Shown: in pieces, positions 1-11,868 of the stretch | How the letters are laid out: each line of letters begins with the position of its first letter | Numbering within the stretch: the first letter of the stretch is position 1 | Source of the DNA: Plasmopara viticola | Taxonomy: Eukaryota > Oomycota > Peronosporomycetes > Peronosporales > Peronosporaceae | Direction: 5' to 3' | DNA length: 64,000 nt | Assembly: GCA_001695595.3 (NCBI GenBank) | Contig: MBPM02000102.1 | Span: 62,001 to 126,000, forward strand | Program-made: the position numbers and the translations under genes | Notes under the pieces: model-generated | Told to the model about the DNA's origin: nothing | The model's database searches: none | What the model saw: the letters and a program-made list of their open reading frames with translations, nothing else

Positions 1-21
1 GCAACAAAGCTGAAGATTTAG

Positions 22-1571
22 CTGGTAGAGCAAGAAGAATTCAAGCAAATGCAACTGTTACGCGAGCAGGAAGACGTGGCGAACCAACAGAGTAGCGATC
101 AAGACGCGGTTATCATCAAGCTACGCATAGAACTCGCTAATTGTGAGCGCGAGAAATTGATAGCTGCAACCACTATCGATGAGTTGACGAGACGAGTGGA
201 AGCGTTGCAAGTGATTACGGCTCGAGCGGAAGAGGCTCAGCGTAATGCGGAAGCGGACTACATTCTTCGGCATTTCGTTGAAAATGAGGAAGAAAAAGGG
301 ACGACCTCGAAGAATTTGCAGTCTGAGCTGGCGCGTATGACATGTGCAAAGCAGCAAGCCCTAAATCGAGTGAGCGAGCTCGAAGAAGAACTCGCGTGGA
401 TCCGGGACGTGGCAGATACGATGAGTCGAGAGTTGCAAGATGCGACGGATGCTAAGCACGATATCGAGCACAAGCTCCAAGTAGTTGAGAGCTCAAAAAG
501 CGCTGTGGACCACGAGCTGCAACAGCTAAAGAATGCTACAAAAAACTTCCACGTGCTGGAGGCGAATGTGACGAGTGTCCAAAGTGTTTTCAAAGATGAT
601 GAGCAATGGAACTCAATGTCAAGTGTGTGCCAAAAACTCGTGACAACGCTAAGATCTCAGGTGAAGACCTTGACTGAAGATAAACAGAAACTGGACCAAG
701 CGATTGTTTGCTGTCAGCGATCAGCAGACAACCGCTTCCGAGCTCTGGAACTAGATCGACAGAAGATTCAGGTGGAAAATAACAAGCTTCGTGCAGAAAC
801 GGCTCGATTGCGACAGGATATCAAAACTATGGGTCTACAGCTCCGGACGTTCGAAGAAGACGGCTCTCACGAGACGTTAGCAGTAGAAGAGCTGACGCAT
901 CTTCTTCATACGCAAGCCCTGCAAAAGGAACTTACCTCCCGTATTCAAGAAGTTGAACAAAAGGTTGTGATATCAGCGGATAGTGAAGCTCGCAACAAGA
1001 AGCTCATAGAGGAGCGGAGCGAACTTCTGAAGCAACTGGAAGAAGAGCGTTGTCACATTAACGAGCTGGCCCATTCAAATGCCATTTTTAAAGAGGCAAC
1101 AGAGACGGCATTAAATCAGCTAAAAGAAGTGGAATTCGAGCTTCGCGCTATTAACAGCAGTCGTGATCCGAATGATACGCAGCACGAGACTGTCGCAGAG
1201 TTGACAAGGTTGGTTCTCACCGGTCTTAAGAGGTACGACAGCCAATATATGTCGTTCTAGCTTTAATACTTCTCAACTTTTGTGATGTTCTAGGCATCAA
1301 GATGAGGTTGTGGATGCTGCTGTGGCATCCATGCAAGTTTACCATCTGGCGTCCTCACTCCAGGCCCATCTTGAGCATCTCCGCGCGCTTCGTAAGACAT
1401 ATGACACTTACTTATGTAGCAGGAAAGTAACTTTGTTTCTGATGTGCACATAGTATCTAACGATCTGATTACAATTTATTGCTGCCAGTGAGCCCAAATT
1501 TGAACCACGTAATGAAGAAACCCTTGCAAGCACAACACCGTCATTTGATGGCAATTGCCTTGGCCAATTAA
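22..1571 (+). CDS. coiled-coil protein, 3' part (5' end outside window)
   Basis: Three exons are proposed: 22-1232, 1294-1391 and 1489-1571, about 463 residues in view. The in-frame TAG at 19-21 looks like the 3' splice acceptor of an upstream intron, so the true start lies outside the window. Both later introns begin GT and end AG, and reading phase is kept (2 nt carried across the first, 1 nt across the second). The second intron has a CTAAC branch-point-like motif about 30 nt before its acceptor. The protein is almost entirely charged heptad-type sequence rich in E, K, Q and L, typical of a long alpha-helical coiled coil. It ends with a short basic tail after TAA at 1569. No enzymatic domain is visible. 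It could be the stalk of a cytoskeletal, centrosomal or motor-associated protein, but the family cannot be named from this part. Confidence 0.7.
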
Positions 1572-3063
1572 GCAAGCATTGTTGTGTGTCAAAAGGCATA
1601 CTGTAGGCTACTAATTACCTGACTGTCAAGAAGTGGACCTCGTGTATCATTGTTGAATAGCATTAAATTAGTGAGTATAAGTGCGATATTAATTTCTAAT
1701 CTCGTTTTGATACCAATTTAAGAGAAATGCACCACGTTTGACGGTAATTTTAGCGCTAAGAGGCAAAGCATAACAGAGATCAAATTACATTTAGGCCTTA
1801 TATGGGTAATTGCCAATGGTCTTCACGTCTCAGAAATTGACTGTGTTTTGGTTAAAGATTTGATACTCTAATTGTGGTTTTTATAATATTAAAACAGGAA
1901 GTCCTACGACGTGATATGGTGGGTCCTTGTGCACCTTTTGACGCACAAAAAGTACGTGCTCTGACTTCTATTGATTATAAAACTGCGTCGAGCACGTACA
2001 TGAGATAAAGTGACGAAAGTGCATAAACAGTTTAGATAATGCGTTTTCAAGTTTTTTGCAATGAAATACTAAAATAAGCCGTTTGGGCTAAGGCAAATTT
2101 ATGAATATTTGTATCCGTAAAAAAGCTTACGTTTTCAACGGCACTGTTGCGGTCAATATTGTAACAATACTACGATCAGAGTAGAAAGTTAACGTCTAAG
2201 TTGGTGTTGAGTAAGCAGCCCTTTTCCTGCAGCAAATAATTTAATTGAGACGCGGTTTATCAAAAGGTACAAGCTGAAGTCTTATAAGGCATAACCGGAT
2301 TTTGGTCATGTCAAGGTTTAGACCGCTAATAGTTTCTGATGTTTCAAGAGTCAATGTTCAAAAGGACAATTCTACAAATGTATTCACTGTACCTTGTATG
2401 CTGAAATTTTTTCGCACGCCTCAACTTAAGGCATTGTATAGCTAGCTCGCAACACGGTTGCGCATGAAAACAGTCGATATCATATTCAACCTTGATTGAG
2501 CCATCATTGATAGCAAATAACAAGAGTACGTCGCCAACGCTGACGAGATATCCCGCCTACGCAGTCGTGATGTTACTACCTCCCGATTTCGAATACTCTG
2601 GCTACTTTTTGCACAACCTGCTCTTTTATTGTTATAAACAGGATTTGCAGTTTGTGTGGCAAAGAAATCGCTTGCCTAAGAAAAATATCATAAAGTAAGT
2701 ACGTACGAAAGGCGTACGGTAGCAGGTGATGGTCCATCATTTAAAAGTTGCGAATTGAGTCGCCGATCAAATTGTTTAAACACATGTGCCAGCTTCTTGC
2801 ATAAACACAGAGGATAAAAAAATTGGCAAGCAGCGCAGCACCGTGTTTCGATTTGGTAATTGCGTCATTGCGACTACTTGTATGACTTCGAGCCACAGCG
2901 ATGATCAAGATTTCAAACAATCAATAACAATCTAATTTAACGACTCACAAGATTTAAGCTTACAATAAGTCAAGCCGTTTTTGTATTCTGTTGACATGAC
3001 CACTGTATTGAACAGTGTGCAAGCCAGCAAGACCTAACGATAAAAGCAGTGGCTCCTCATGTA
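1572..3063. other. AT-rich intergenic region
   Basis: Low-GC sequence between the coiled-coil gene and the dead protease gene. A 68-codon open frame at 2492-2698 (+) shows no recognisable motif and is probably chance. No RNA gene, repeat array or transposon motif was recognised. Confidence 0.6.
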
Positions 3064-3804
3064 TTATAGTTGCGCTCTGAGCCAATGAAGCTCGGACGAA
3101 GTCCGTATGAACACCGAAGGCTTACCCTTTACGCCCCCCAAAGCATAAAATGCGACCCCAACTACCACGTCATTGCCATCTCCCGCCCCATTTTCTAGAA
3201 TCAAAGGACCACCCTGATCAACGAACGTAAGACCCTTGTGTTCAACACCACCGGCACACAGGAAGTGATGGTTGATAAACCTAAATCCCGTTGCTACGCG
3301 GCAGTCGTCATTCTCCCACACTTTAAGGTGGACACGGCGCAGCTTATCCGAAACCTCGAAAAAGTCGGACGGATTGGCACTACCCCAACCCAAGGCAGTT
3401 GTCAAATCTCCCGGCATGACTGTACTAGGAGACGTTGGTAGTTGAGCCGGATGGAACTTGCTCGATCTCTCCAGCGTTAAAACGGCGAGGTCGTAACCAA
3501 AAGTTGAGCCGAAGAACTCAGGGTGAATGCTTGTCTTTACAATCTTCAACACGTCGGCATCTTGTGGATCACTGACGTATTGACCCACGGACACGTAAGT
3601 GGGCTCCTGACCAGTACACGACGCAGCCGTGAGCACATGCTTTGGGTCGATAAGAATGGCACCACAAACGGGGTCACCGCCTTTGTCGATAGTCAAGAAC
3701 GCCGTGTAATTATACGTCCCGGGGTGAACGGATTTGCCTCCGAGAATGGCAGAGACCGACCCGATTGCGAGTGATCCAAAAACGATTGTCGAAATTGCCT
3801 TCAT
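3064..3804 (-). CDS. secreted trypsin-like pseudoprotease, glucanase inhibitor protein-like
   Basis: Single exon, 246 residues. I start at the ATG at 3804, the first ATG in the frame, because it opens a classic signal peptide (MKAISTIVFGSLAIGSVSA) followed by ILGGKSV, which matches the IVGG start of mature chymotrypsin-fold (S1A) proteases. The fold is kept, including cysteines, DLAVL around the catalytic Asp, and the CAGG and GGPL segments. Two catalytic residues are changed: the usual TAAHC is TAASC (His to Ser), and the usual GDSGGP reads VDQGGP (Ser to Gln). The protein therefore should not cleave peptides. In Phytophthora, catalytically dead S1A homologues called glucanase inhibitor proteins bind plant endo-beta-1,3-glucanases in the apoplast and protect the pathogen wall. 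The assignment to that subgroup is inference from the fold, the secretion signal and the lost triad. It stands alone next to an 8-kb gene-poor region. Confidence 0.85.
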   Translation of the reverse strand: MKAISTIVFGSLAIGSVSAILGGKSVHPGTYNYTAFLTIDKGGDPVCGAILIDPKHVLTAASCTGQEPTYVSVGQYVSDPQDADVLKIVKTSIHPEFFGSTFGYDLAVLTLERSSKFHPAQLPTSPSTVMPGDLTTALGWGSANPSDFFEVSDKLRRVHLKVWENDDCRVATGFRFINHHFLCAGGVEHKGLTFVDQGGPLILENGAGDGNDVVVGVAFYALGGVKGKPSVFIRTSSELHWLRAQL

Positions 3805-6800
3805 AACAAAGGGGAGCAATGCCGTGGATCAAAGAAGTGCGTGCAGAAGAAGGTAAATCCAGAAATGAAATGGCAATGGATATGGATATGAGTACCGGAT
3901 CAGCTGCAGTGTCCATGTCTGCACGGTATGATAAAATAAATAATTGGTCTAGAAGATAGATATCATTGATAGTAATAGAAAGGGACAACGCAAAGCTTAG
4001 GAGAGAGGTATGTGCCGAATCTCGGTTTCTGATTATAAAGCATACGCCTGCGACGTACTAATGTCAAATTTGAGACACTTCACCATATAAAGTCGCAATT
4101 TACGAAAAATCAATCGTAATCGTAATTTAGGCGACAAGCACAATACCGGCGAGGTGGCTGCCGGGATTTGAGAGCCAGAATTGAATTTGTGCTCCAATGG
4201 TTGCGCCTACATCAGAGACCGCACCTGCACTAAAAATGACATCTACATCAAAAGCTAGAATTGCTCTTCTTCTCACAATATTTGTACCCATTGGCGACGA
4301 AAGATAGGAAGCGCCACGAGTGCTTTGGCAAATTCTCGTTCGCCAAGGCGGAAAAGGTACTTGGAATAAAAGCACTGTTTCTTAAACGGATTCAACAATT
4401 CTATGTACTCCTATAAGGGTATGAGATCTTGCGGCCAGATCCTATAGTCTACTAAAACAGGAAATTTCACAGCACTTCTCAAGAACAATAATCCAATCTG
4501 GATGCAATCAACGAAGATGTCACCGAACATTGGAGTTAAAAGAGAGGATCAAGATCAGTGCTTTCGATACGATCCCAAAATATTGAAATCGCTACCGCAG
4601 TTAGTAATCGACCATGCCATACAAGCAGACGCAAATGACCACAATACGTGATCATCTACTTACACTTTATACAATGAGCCCGAAGAGGAGGAAGAGATCT
4701 CTTGGATAGGTGTTGCTCGGCTGTTACCGGCAATGGCACCGAACAACACGCTTATTCGCTGCTACACCAATTCTCGCGCGGTGTGTATGACAAGAAATAG
4801 CTTTGAATAGAGCCATTGCTGCCGTACAATCTTATGGCGGCTATGTGTGTGCTTTTTGTACCGCATCGGATGTCACATTTGTTGTTTGCAGATAAGGGTC
4901 GGTCAGAAGATACATCTCAGTATTGTCATGATATCAGTTCAATCAAAGAACCTTTGCAAAATTCAATTTAGCTTTAAAGCTAACAGTGAAGATATACGGC
5001 CATACATACGTCCTCTCAATTAGCTTGAGACCTTACCTATCCAAGAGCTTAGATTGCAGCTCGCATCCTTAGTGGCCAAGGATAAGACCATCTCGGCTTG
5101 AGCAAAGTGCCAAACCAGCCGCTCATAAGGACTAAGGCTCTGAGCATAGATATGGGTTTGTGATCCTATAATTAAGTCTTTGTCTTCTCACATCACAACA
5201 GTATTAAAACAGACTTGCCGTTATTGGTCAGAAAGCTTCCAAGACCCTGTGGGAAGCGTAAAATTTACGCCATTTCAATGGAAGCTTGTAAAGTTTGTAG
5301 AGATAGGTTCTCTTCACTATTCGCTTTTCATACAAGCAAAGCTCACTCTAGCGGTAAGCTGGGGAAGTGCTCTTCTAAACAGTTGTCGGAAACAGAGGGC
5401 CAAGAGAGTGAGTGTCAGTTTAACTAACTCTGATGCCTGCTTATAAGGCTGTATCCCCAACAAGTTGTGTCGTAGGTGCCATTCTCAAATGAGCCACACA
5501 TCTTATTGTCCGAGCGTCGCATATACCTTGCTCGCATGGATTGAGTCTACTCGCACCGCACCTCACGCACATCGAGCTGTCTTCCAATAAACATTAGTGC
5601 TTGGTGCATTTAAACTCATACCAGAAGCCTCGGGGGCAAAGAAAAAGACGCAGCCCAAGCAAAATTGATATATTGCTTTATTCTTAACATGAGGTGTAAG
5701 ACATATTGTGTTTGTCGGGCTGGATTTAATCGACCGAAAGACAACCTAAGATACCATGGGTGAATTTAATCCGCCTATCTCTTCGACCACTCAGCATGTG
5801 TCCACGTAGTCTAAAAGTTACAGTGATGATTCCAAATAATTTTTTATGCGGACTACCGAGCTCGGTTAGTCATTTAGAAAAACTCTAAGGAGTTTATCAT
5901 GGAAACGCAAACCATACATGTAGTACTTACGCCGAATTTAACATTCAAGTAGAAAGAGTATCTAAGCATCAAGAACGAATGTGCAGAAGCTTCTCTTAAC
6001 CGATCGTACATGCGAAAGTTTTATCGAAGTCGATGTGCCAGTGAAGTGGTCGATCTCGCTTGTCTGAACATCTGTCGTCGACTGCCAACAGACTGCCGCC
6101 TAAACTCGATTAACAGCATGCTCTCGTGAGCTGTGTGTTCTACAGTGGTAACGAGAATTCTCGGAATAAGGTCAATTCACGGCTTGTGGGCTCCAAAGCT
6201 TAGCGGTTGGAAATGTGGTTTTCTCGAAGGCGCTAATGACTAAGATCAAAAGCGTCTGACAGTCTTCCTGATATGAGTTGTCAAGCTCATAAAAATGTTT
6301 TTAAATCAAAAGTTCCCTTCCGATCACAATTTACCGTGGCGGTGACGTCACAAGAGAATAAATCATTATGTGCTAAAAGTATTCGTGACGAAAGTTTTTG
6401 TTGTAGCGTCATGTGGCACACTAAGTGCGCTATGTCTTGATTTAACTCGCAATTCGCATATGGTTGACGCACTTTGTGATGTAAGGTCGATGGCCTCGAC
6501 AGTGTTGCACTGAATGCTACGGCTCTGATAAGTGAAAGCTTTTATGGCCGCTTGCAAGCCTTTCGGGCAGCACCAGCTATGTGTTCGACAGATGCGGAAG
6601 GATAATCGACTATATTTGCGTGGAATAGATTTTACCACAAGCGCTACCAGGTATTACCGGATCACACAGTACCTGCCACAGTGGAGTGGAAAAACGTTAC
6701 AATTTTTCGGTGCGCGATTGTTCAACATCGCCAGTCTTATAGGACTAAAGTGTGCAATAGACTGGTCGATTCAGCATATATGACAAGCGATAAGATCATC

Positions 6801-7743
6801 TTTTTCTCCTATCAAATATCTTGAAACACATTGTGCATACTGGTACAAATATCAATGTGGTGGCTTGTATTGGTCATGAGGGCCTCTTCAGAAACATAAC
6901 ATATAAAAAGTTGCGGTCAAAATGTCGGATTGCCAAGTAAGATTCGTGATTGATGGACATAACGTCTTCTGTTGGATAACTGATAAGATGAAATAAAATG
7001 CGGATCTTCTGGCGTCGTAACGGCAAACAATCTAAATTACAAAGTCCAAGGCGTAATAAATTGACGACCTGTTTTGATGGACAGTGCAAGCATTAGTACA
7101 AAGTTACTCAACAGACTTAAGCACACACCATTCAATGTTCTTTATGGTTTTTCAACAGAGTATTTAGGCTTTTCGTCCTACAGGTATCAAGAGCTGACAC
7201 AGTCATGAGGTCGCCTAAATAGCAGCAGTGCGCCAATCAGCTAAGCATTATACCAAAGTAGAGCCCCAACAGCTTCGAATCCGCGGATGTGACTGCAAAC
7301 CGATTGATCTCAATTTTGACCTCAAAGGTGTAAGACTTGACGAATTTCTTCTAAAACGCTCGTGGTAAATCTTACCTTTTTTATTTTACCAAAAGGCTTT
7401 TGTTGTGTGAGCATTAGGCGAATAGACAAGTTTTGACGCATTCTCCACGATGGCTGAAGTCTAGGTTCCTCGAAGCACCTTCCTAGTCCAAGCGAGCAAA
7501 TCCCTTTGTGTTGACCGAGACGCAACCATCGATGCAGATGTAGCTTTTGCTGGAGAGGAACCCATTGGCGCGGCGGCATCTTTCTAGCTCGCCTGTTCAT
7601 ATATTATCTTATGACTAGATCGACATTTTTGTAAGAGCTGGCATAGTGCTCCTCTTCTTTTGGATGTGATTCAAGTCTAGATGAAGTGGACCTTACGTAA
7701 AGCCAGACTGATGTGCTACAAAGCTGGTTCCGATAGAATGGAG

Positions 7744-7968
7744 TCACAAAACAAATTGGCCTCTAAGCACCTGAGCTGTATTATTATTGATTATGCCTGA
7801 TGATATAGATACTGCTATAATGCCAATAAGAATCATTCGAACAGAAAGAAAAAAGCAATAGTAAAAAAAATTTGGGCCCTCTTCGCCTATCTTTTTGAAT
7901 CTTTCATATAGTTTCTCTGTGATGTCATCATAACGGCGTTTCAGGGACGTTGGTCTATGGCATGACAA
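7744..7968 (-). pseudogene. possible fragment of a polytopic membrane protein
   Basis: A 74-codon frame reads YERFKKIGEEG, then FFYYCFFLSVRMILIGIIAV, then a second hydrophilic-to-hydrophobic transition. This pattern (aromatic stretch, Arg-Met, long hydrophobic helix) resembles transmembrane segments of large polytopic proteins such as TRP-like or transporter families. There is no plausible start, no flanking exon and no neighbouring gene, so it is best seen as a relic. The family assignment is a guess. Confidence 0.25.
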
Positions 7969-8268
7969 TGCTGATGTATCTGTCGTAATTATGTCTCGTT
8001 ACCCTCTTCTTCTAGGTGACGCAATCTGCATATTCATATTTGCTTCACCAGCACTCTCACTCACCGCTGATGATGTACGCGGCAATTGAATGCCGCTAGC
8101 TTGCAACAGGTGCTTGAGTCGTTTGGTGACCACATGCTCCGTTCGCATGCTTGCTCATTGGTCCACTCTCGAGATGAACTTGACCCAATGATGTCCTGCG
8201 CCACGTTCTCTGGCGCCAAAATTTGATTAGCTTGATCGTGGAATTATGTCTAGCGTTGCTTGCAAGTC

Positions 8269-8496
8269 TTATTGCATCTTGTTAATCTTTTTTAGCCAAC
8301 GTAGCTCTCTTTTGGCCAGGAGCGCGGCTCTTAAGAACCACGGACCCACAAAACGTTTTGAGTACACAAAACCAAAAGCCATGTACTCCACCTCCACCGA
8401 GCTCAGCATACCCACCCGCTGGAAATTTGACTTGGAAATCACTGGTGCGCCTCCGACCCAAGCGTTGATTAACCATATTACTGCTCCGATCTGCAT
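8269..8496 (-). mobile_element. decayed Ty1/copia RNase H fragment
   Basis: The minus-strand frame holds, in order, GAPVISKSNFQRV, MLSSVEVEYMA and ALLAKRELRWLKK. These line up with the well-known copia RNase H block, where a lysine-rich strand leads into ALSSTEAEYMAL and is followed by a helix ending in W-L-(R/K)-x-L. The frame is about 75 codons, with no intact polyprotein on either side and no terminal repeats recognised. A second frame of similar length on the same strand (8282-8500) suggests frameshift decay. This is a dead fragment, not an active element. Confidence 0.6.
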
Positions 8497-11313
8497 CCAT
8501 TTATGCTGTACTTATACATCGCTGGCGCTGCCATCGTGGGGAATTCAAAATTTTCTTCACGTTTTACGATGATCCAGAAACGCGAAATGTGGCCTTGCAA
8601 TCCGAAACAGTAACAGCTGTGCGACCACATAAGCGCTGTCAGGACGCATTTATGTCGAGATGTGCGAATTTAACCAATCACGGATCTATGCGTCTTCGAC
8701 TGCATTTCAGGTACTTTTTCGTCTGTCGTTAGTGATTGCAATCTCGAACGCTCTAAGCTTGTTCGACATGATTTAAACAATTCATTGGCGTCTTGTTGGT
8801 CAATTTATCGTGTCTATCAGATTGATAGCGTGCTGTTGCTGCAAGCTAAGTCGTTTTCATATCAAGTAAAATTTGCCTTACTCAATTTCCCATCTTAAAC
8901 AATTTTTTTAGTGCTGCTTTCTCATCTTGTATTTATTTGCTCATCTTTGAAGCAATAATTATGCCCTCAGCGCAAAAGCAAACGGAGACATAGCTGTCAC
9001 TTTTGCTTTTGACGTGGACGTACTGATCCAATCTGTTTGCATGATACATACTAAATTGTCCTGTCTTACGCACTCACAGCATGTTCAAGAATCTAAATTG
9101 TTTTTTTCATATTTTAGGCATTGACGATAACGTAAGACACTTCTATGAACACCTCCTACCTGAGGCATCTGCTAAATAATAGAGTATTGACAGCTTGTTG
9201 TTCCGTCACGAAGTCCTTCACAACAACACTCGACAGCACAACTCTAATAGTGTTGTATATGCAACGAGCGATTACATCTCACAAAAATTAGCGCCGAATT
9301 ATTGCTTTAGTCTCTAGCAACAAGTCGGGCCTTGGAGCGTAACGCTTATCCCAGCCTGTTGCTTCACTGCAGAATGCCACCGGTATTCGACTAAACAGAA
9401 TACATAGTTTATTGTCGCATTCATCCATGACACATTCTCTTCGTGAGCCTTGATCGCTGCGTTTATTGCCTTCTGCCAGTCATAAGAATCGTGGCAAATA
9501 TTGCTTGCTAAGTGTTTCAGCGACCAGTCTCAAACTTACTACGGTTCAAAGTCGGTGGTCCGTCATGATATTTTCGTGCACACACTCTAGCCCACGTGTC
9601 GTCTTTGTCATGAATGGTAAGATAGATAGCGAGACGGTCTTCTTACCCTTTGAATGCCCTGCATATGTGTCTCTAAACTTTATAATTTGAGCAATATGTA
9701 TTTGTTAAGGTGCCCCATTCCATGCATGCCAAACCTCGTACTAAGCCAATTGTTATATGCTCCACGTTAGATGCTCCTTCTGACAGGTTAGTACTAAATT
9801 CGATGCTCCATTATACGACAGATTGGTTATCTTCGGGAGCTCAGCTGTTTTCACATTCAATCGATTAGAACCGACCGTCTGATTGTGGCATTGCGCTGTC
9901 AATGCAAAATATGACCCATCACAGATGACACTATACGATCATTTCAAATCTTGTCAACTCGGGATCGACACTCAAAAGACTTCGTCAAACACGGTTTAAA
10001 GCAGTCCACATCTTTGCTCAAGAGCCTTAGCAGTTTACTTTAGTAAAGTCGAATACTTATCAATTAATTAGACAGACTAAGCCATATTTTGGTTTCTAGC
10101 CAAACCGATCAATCACAATGATGTTAAAGCTTGCGGGAACTGCTTATAGGCCATATTTTTGATTAAACACCCCGAAGGACAAGCTGCTTCGCGCCAAATA
10201 TGCTTCTACTTGTGTTCGCGTAAAATCTATCGCGAATGTCTGTTGCGAATAAGGTGGACCATCACGTCGGTCTTCCGAATCTCCGCGCAACGGTGAACAA
10301 CATGCCAACGGAGTATGTCTTTGGTTACATGCCCCACACGAATGAACAACAATCTCCAAAGCATGCATCTTGGAGTGCCAACCGCTTTCAATAGTGTCCC
10401 AGGTAGCATGGCGATTCGATAATACTCGTCGATCAAGTCTTTGCGCTGCACATTATGCATCCTGCTATCTTGTTTTGCAACACATTTTTTGTAACAATCG
10501 GCGTCTGTTTCGGGAAATGTTGCCGAAGTCACATCCTTGTTAGCGAGCACAACATACTAATTGCCTTGGCTCTTTGATACAACATGTGAGTGATGATTAG
10601 AGGTATCACTTTTCCGAAGCACTCCCTCCTTTTGTTTTTGCACAAATTAATTAATTTGATAGTTTTAAATCACGCCGTTCCTTCGATAATACTCGGTGTC
10701 AAGTTCTCGAACATCATGATGTACACACCTGCCAGGTGATAGCACCGTTAGTAGAATTCGAGGCACTACATCCTGGTATTTTTTGACACCGTGAAGTTCC
10801 GTGTCCTTTTAGGCGAGCCTTTTCGCATAATGCGTGTATTTAACGTCGGGTTCAACATATTTGAAGGCGTATTCTTGAGCGATGAAGCTGTTTTGATGAC
10901 GATCTATCAACTCGAGGACTTCTAGTAGCCTTTGGAGCAAAGATCTAATCAAGCACTTGCCGGAACTTCCGGGGTGCTTCGTCATACTCATGACGGCAGA
11001 CCAGCGGCGACTTAATCTCGCCGCGCAAATAATTCCTCTCAGTCCTTTTAGATTGAAATAGGCCCACCTTTTAGAGTATTTTTCGCCGGAGCACAAGCGT
11101 ACCAATTTAATTTTGCAGGAGACGACCTTAGTAAAGAGCATTTTTGAAAAGCAAAAAAATATTCTTACTACCGCTACCACATACTTGTTTGTACACTGTC
11201 GCTGACTTTGCGACTGACAAGGTCGACACAAATTCCAAAGTGCGGCTGACTAGAACGATGGTGTCAGGGAGGCTTTGCATAGAATAGAATTTTGTGACAT
11301 TACATCGAAATTT

Positions 11314-11580
11314 ATTGAGGTCAAGAAGCTGGTGGAGCTATATACCACCACCACGATTATTAAGAAAATACTGATAGACAGCCAAATGGCTATCATTTAA
11401 ATGCAAAGAAAAATCAGCTCATCCTACGCAAAGCACTTACACGTCAAGCTCAAGTTGATTTAAGTCTTTGCTAAAGGCATTTTGGTGCCAGAGTTCGTCG
11501 CTAGCGCAGACCTGTTGATGAAATTCTCTAGCACCACGGGCTTAAGAGCTATGGAAATAGTGGACTTATCGACATTGAAC
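11314..11580 (+). mobile_element. decayed Ty1/copia RNase H C-terminus
   Basis: One reading frame runs through two in-frame TAA codons (11398 and 11461) and reads KKLVELYTTTT, IDSQMAI, then SSYAKHLHVKLKLI, then VPEFVASADLL. This follows the end of copia RNase H in order: the E-D-N-Q-(G/S)-A-I strand, the K-H-I-D-x-(R/K) helix, and the V-P-x-x-x-(S/A)-x-x-x-A-D-x-(L/F) segment. The stops show it is not functional. It lies about 300 bp upstream of the BED-RraA gene and may supply part of that gene's upstream region. Confidence 0.65.
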
Positions 11581-11868
11581 AATCGAAGACCCCCCAGATC
11601 TTTAGAGGAGTATAAGGTAGCAATAAACAAACCAACTTACATGCAAGCAACCAGCCTTTTGACTGATCATCAAAGACCTTTATGGTGAGGTCCTACTATT
11701 TACACCACAGAGGCGACCTATCAGGTTAGGCGGTTATCACAATAAAAGAAGTACATTTTACGAAGACTCTATTGTGATTACGGTACATCGTAATGATTTG
11801 CCAATTATTGCGTAAATTTCGGACAATTATCTTAAATTACATTGCAGCTTGCCGTCACTTTCCTCATC

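Larger units (their letters stand above)
3805..11868. other. 8-kb gene-poor, AT-rich region with decayed retroelement fragments
   Basis: No intact gene is supported across this span. Open frames are short (60-140 codons), lie on both strands and mostly lack recognisable motifs. Two pieces look like Ty1/copia polyprotein ends, listed separately at 8269-8496 (-) and 11314-11580 (+). One piece at 7744-7968 (-) looks like a membrane-protein fragment. A perfect palindrome TGACGTCA (bZIP/CRE-type site) lies at 6343-6350, without a gene nearby to give it meaning. The frames at 10144-10550 (-) and 10809-11231 (-) are the longest; no family could be assigned to them. Confidence 0.6.

Noticed and set aside
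2492..2698. 68-codon plus-strand frame as a small gene
   Set aside because: No recognisable motif and no flanking exon; the length is expected by chance in this gap.
10809..11231. 140-codon minus-strand frame as a retroelement integrase
   Set aside because: The partial likeness (KYVVAVV, FSKM) would need indels and lacks the zinc and DDE residues; too weak to call.
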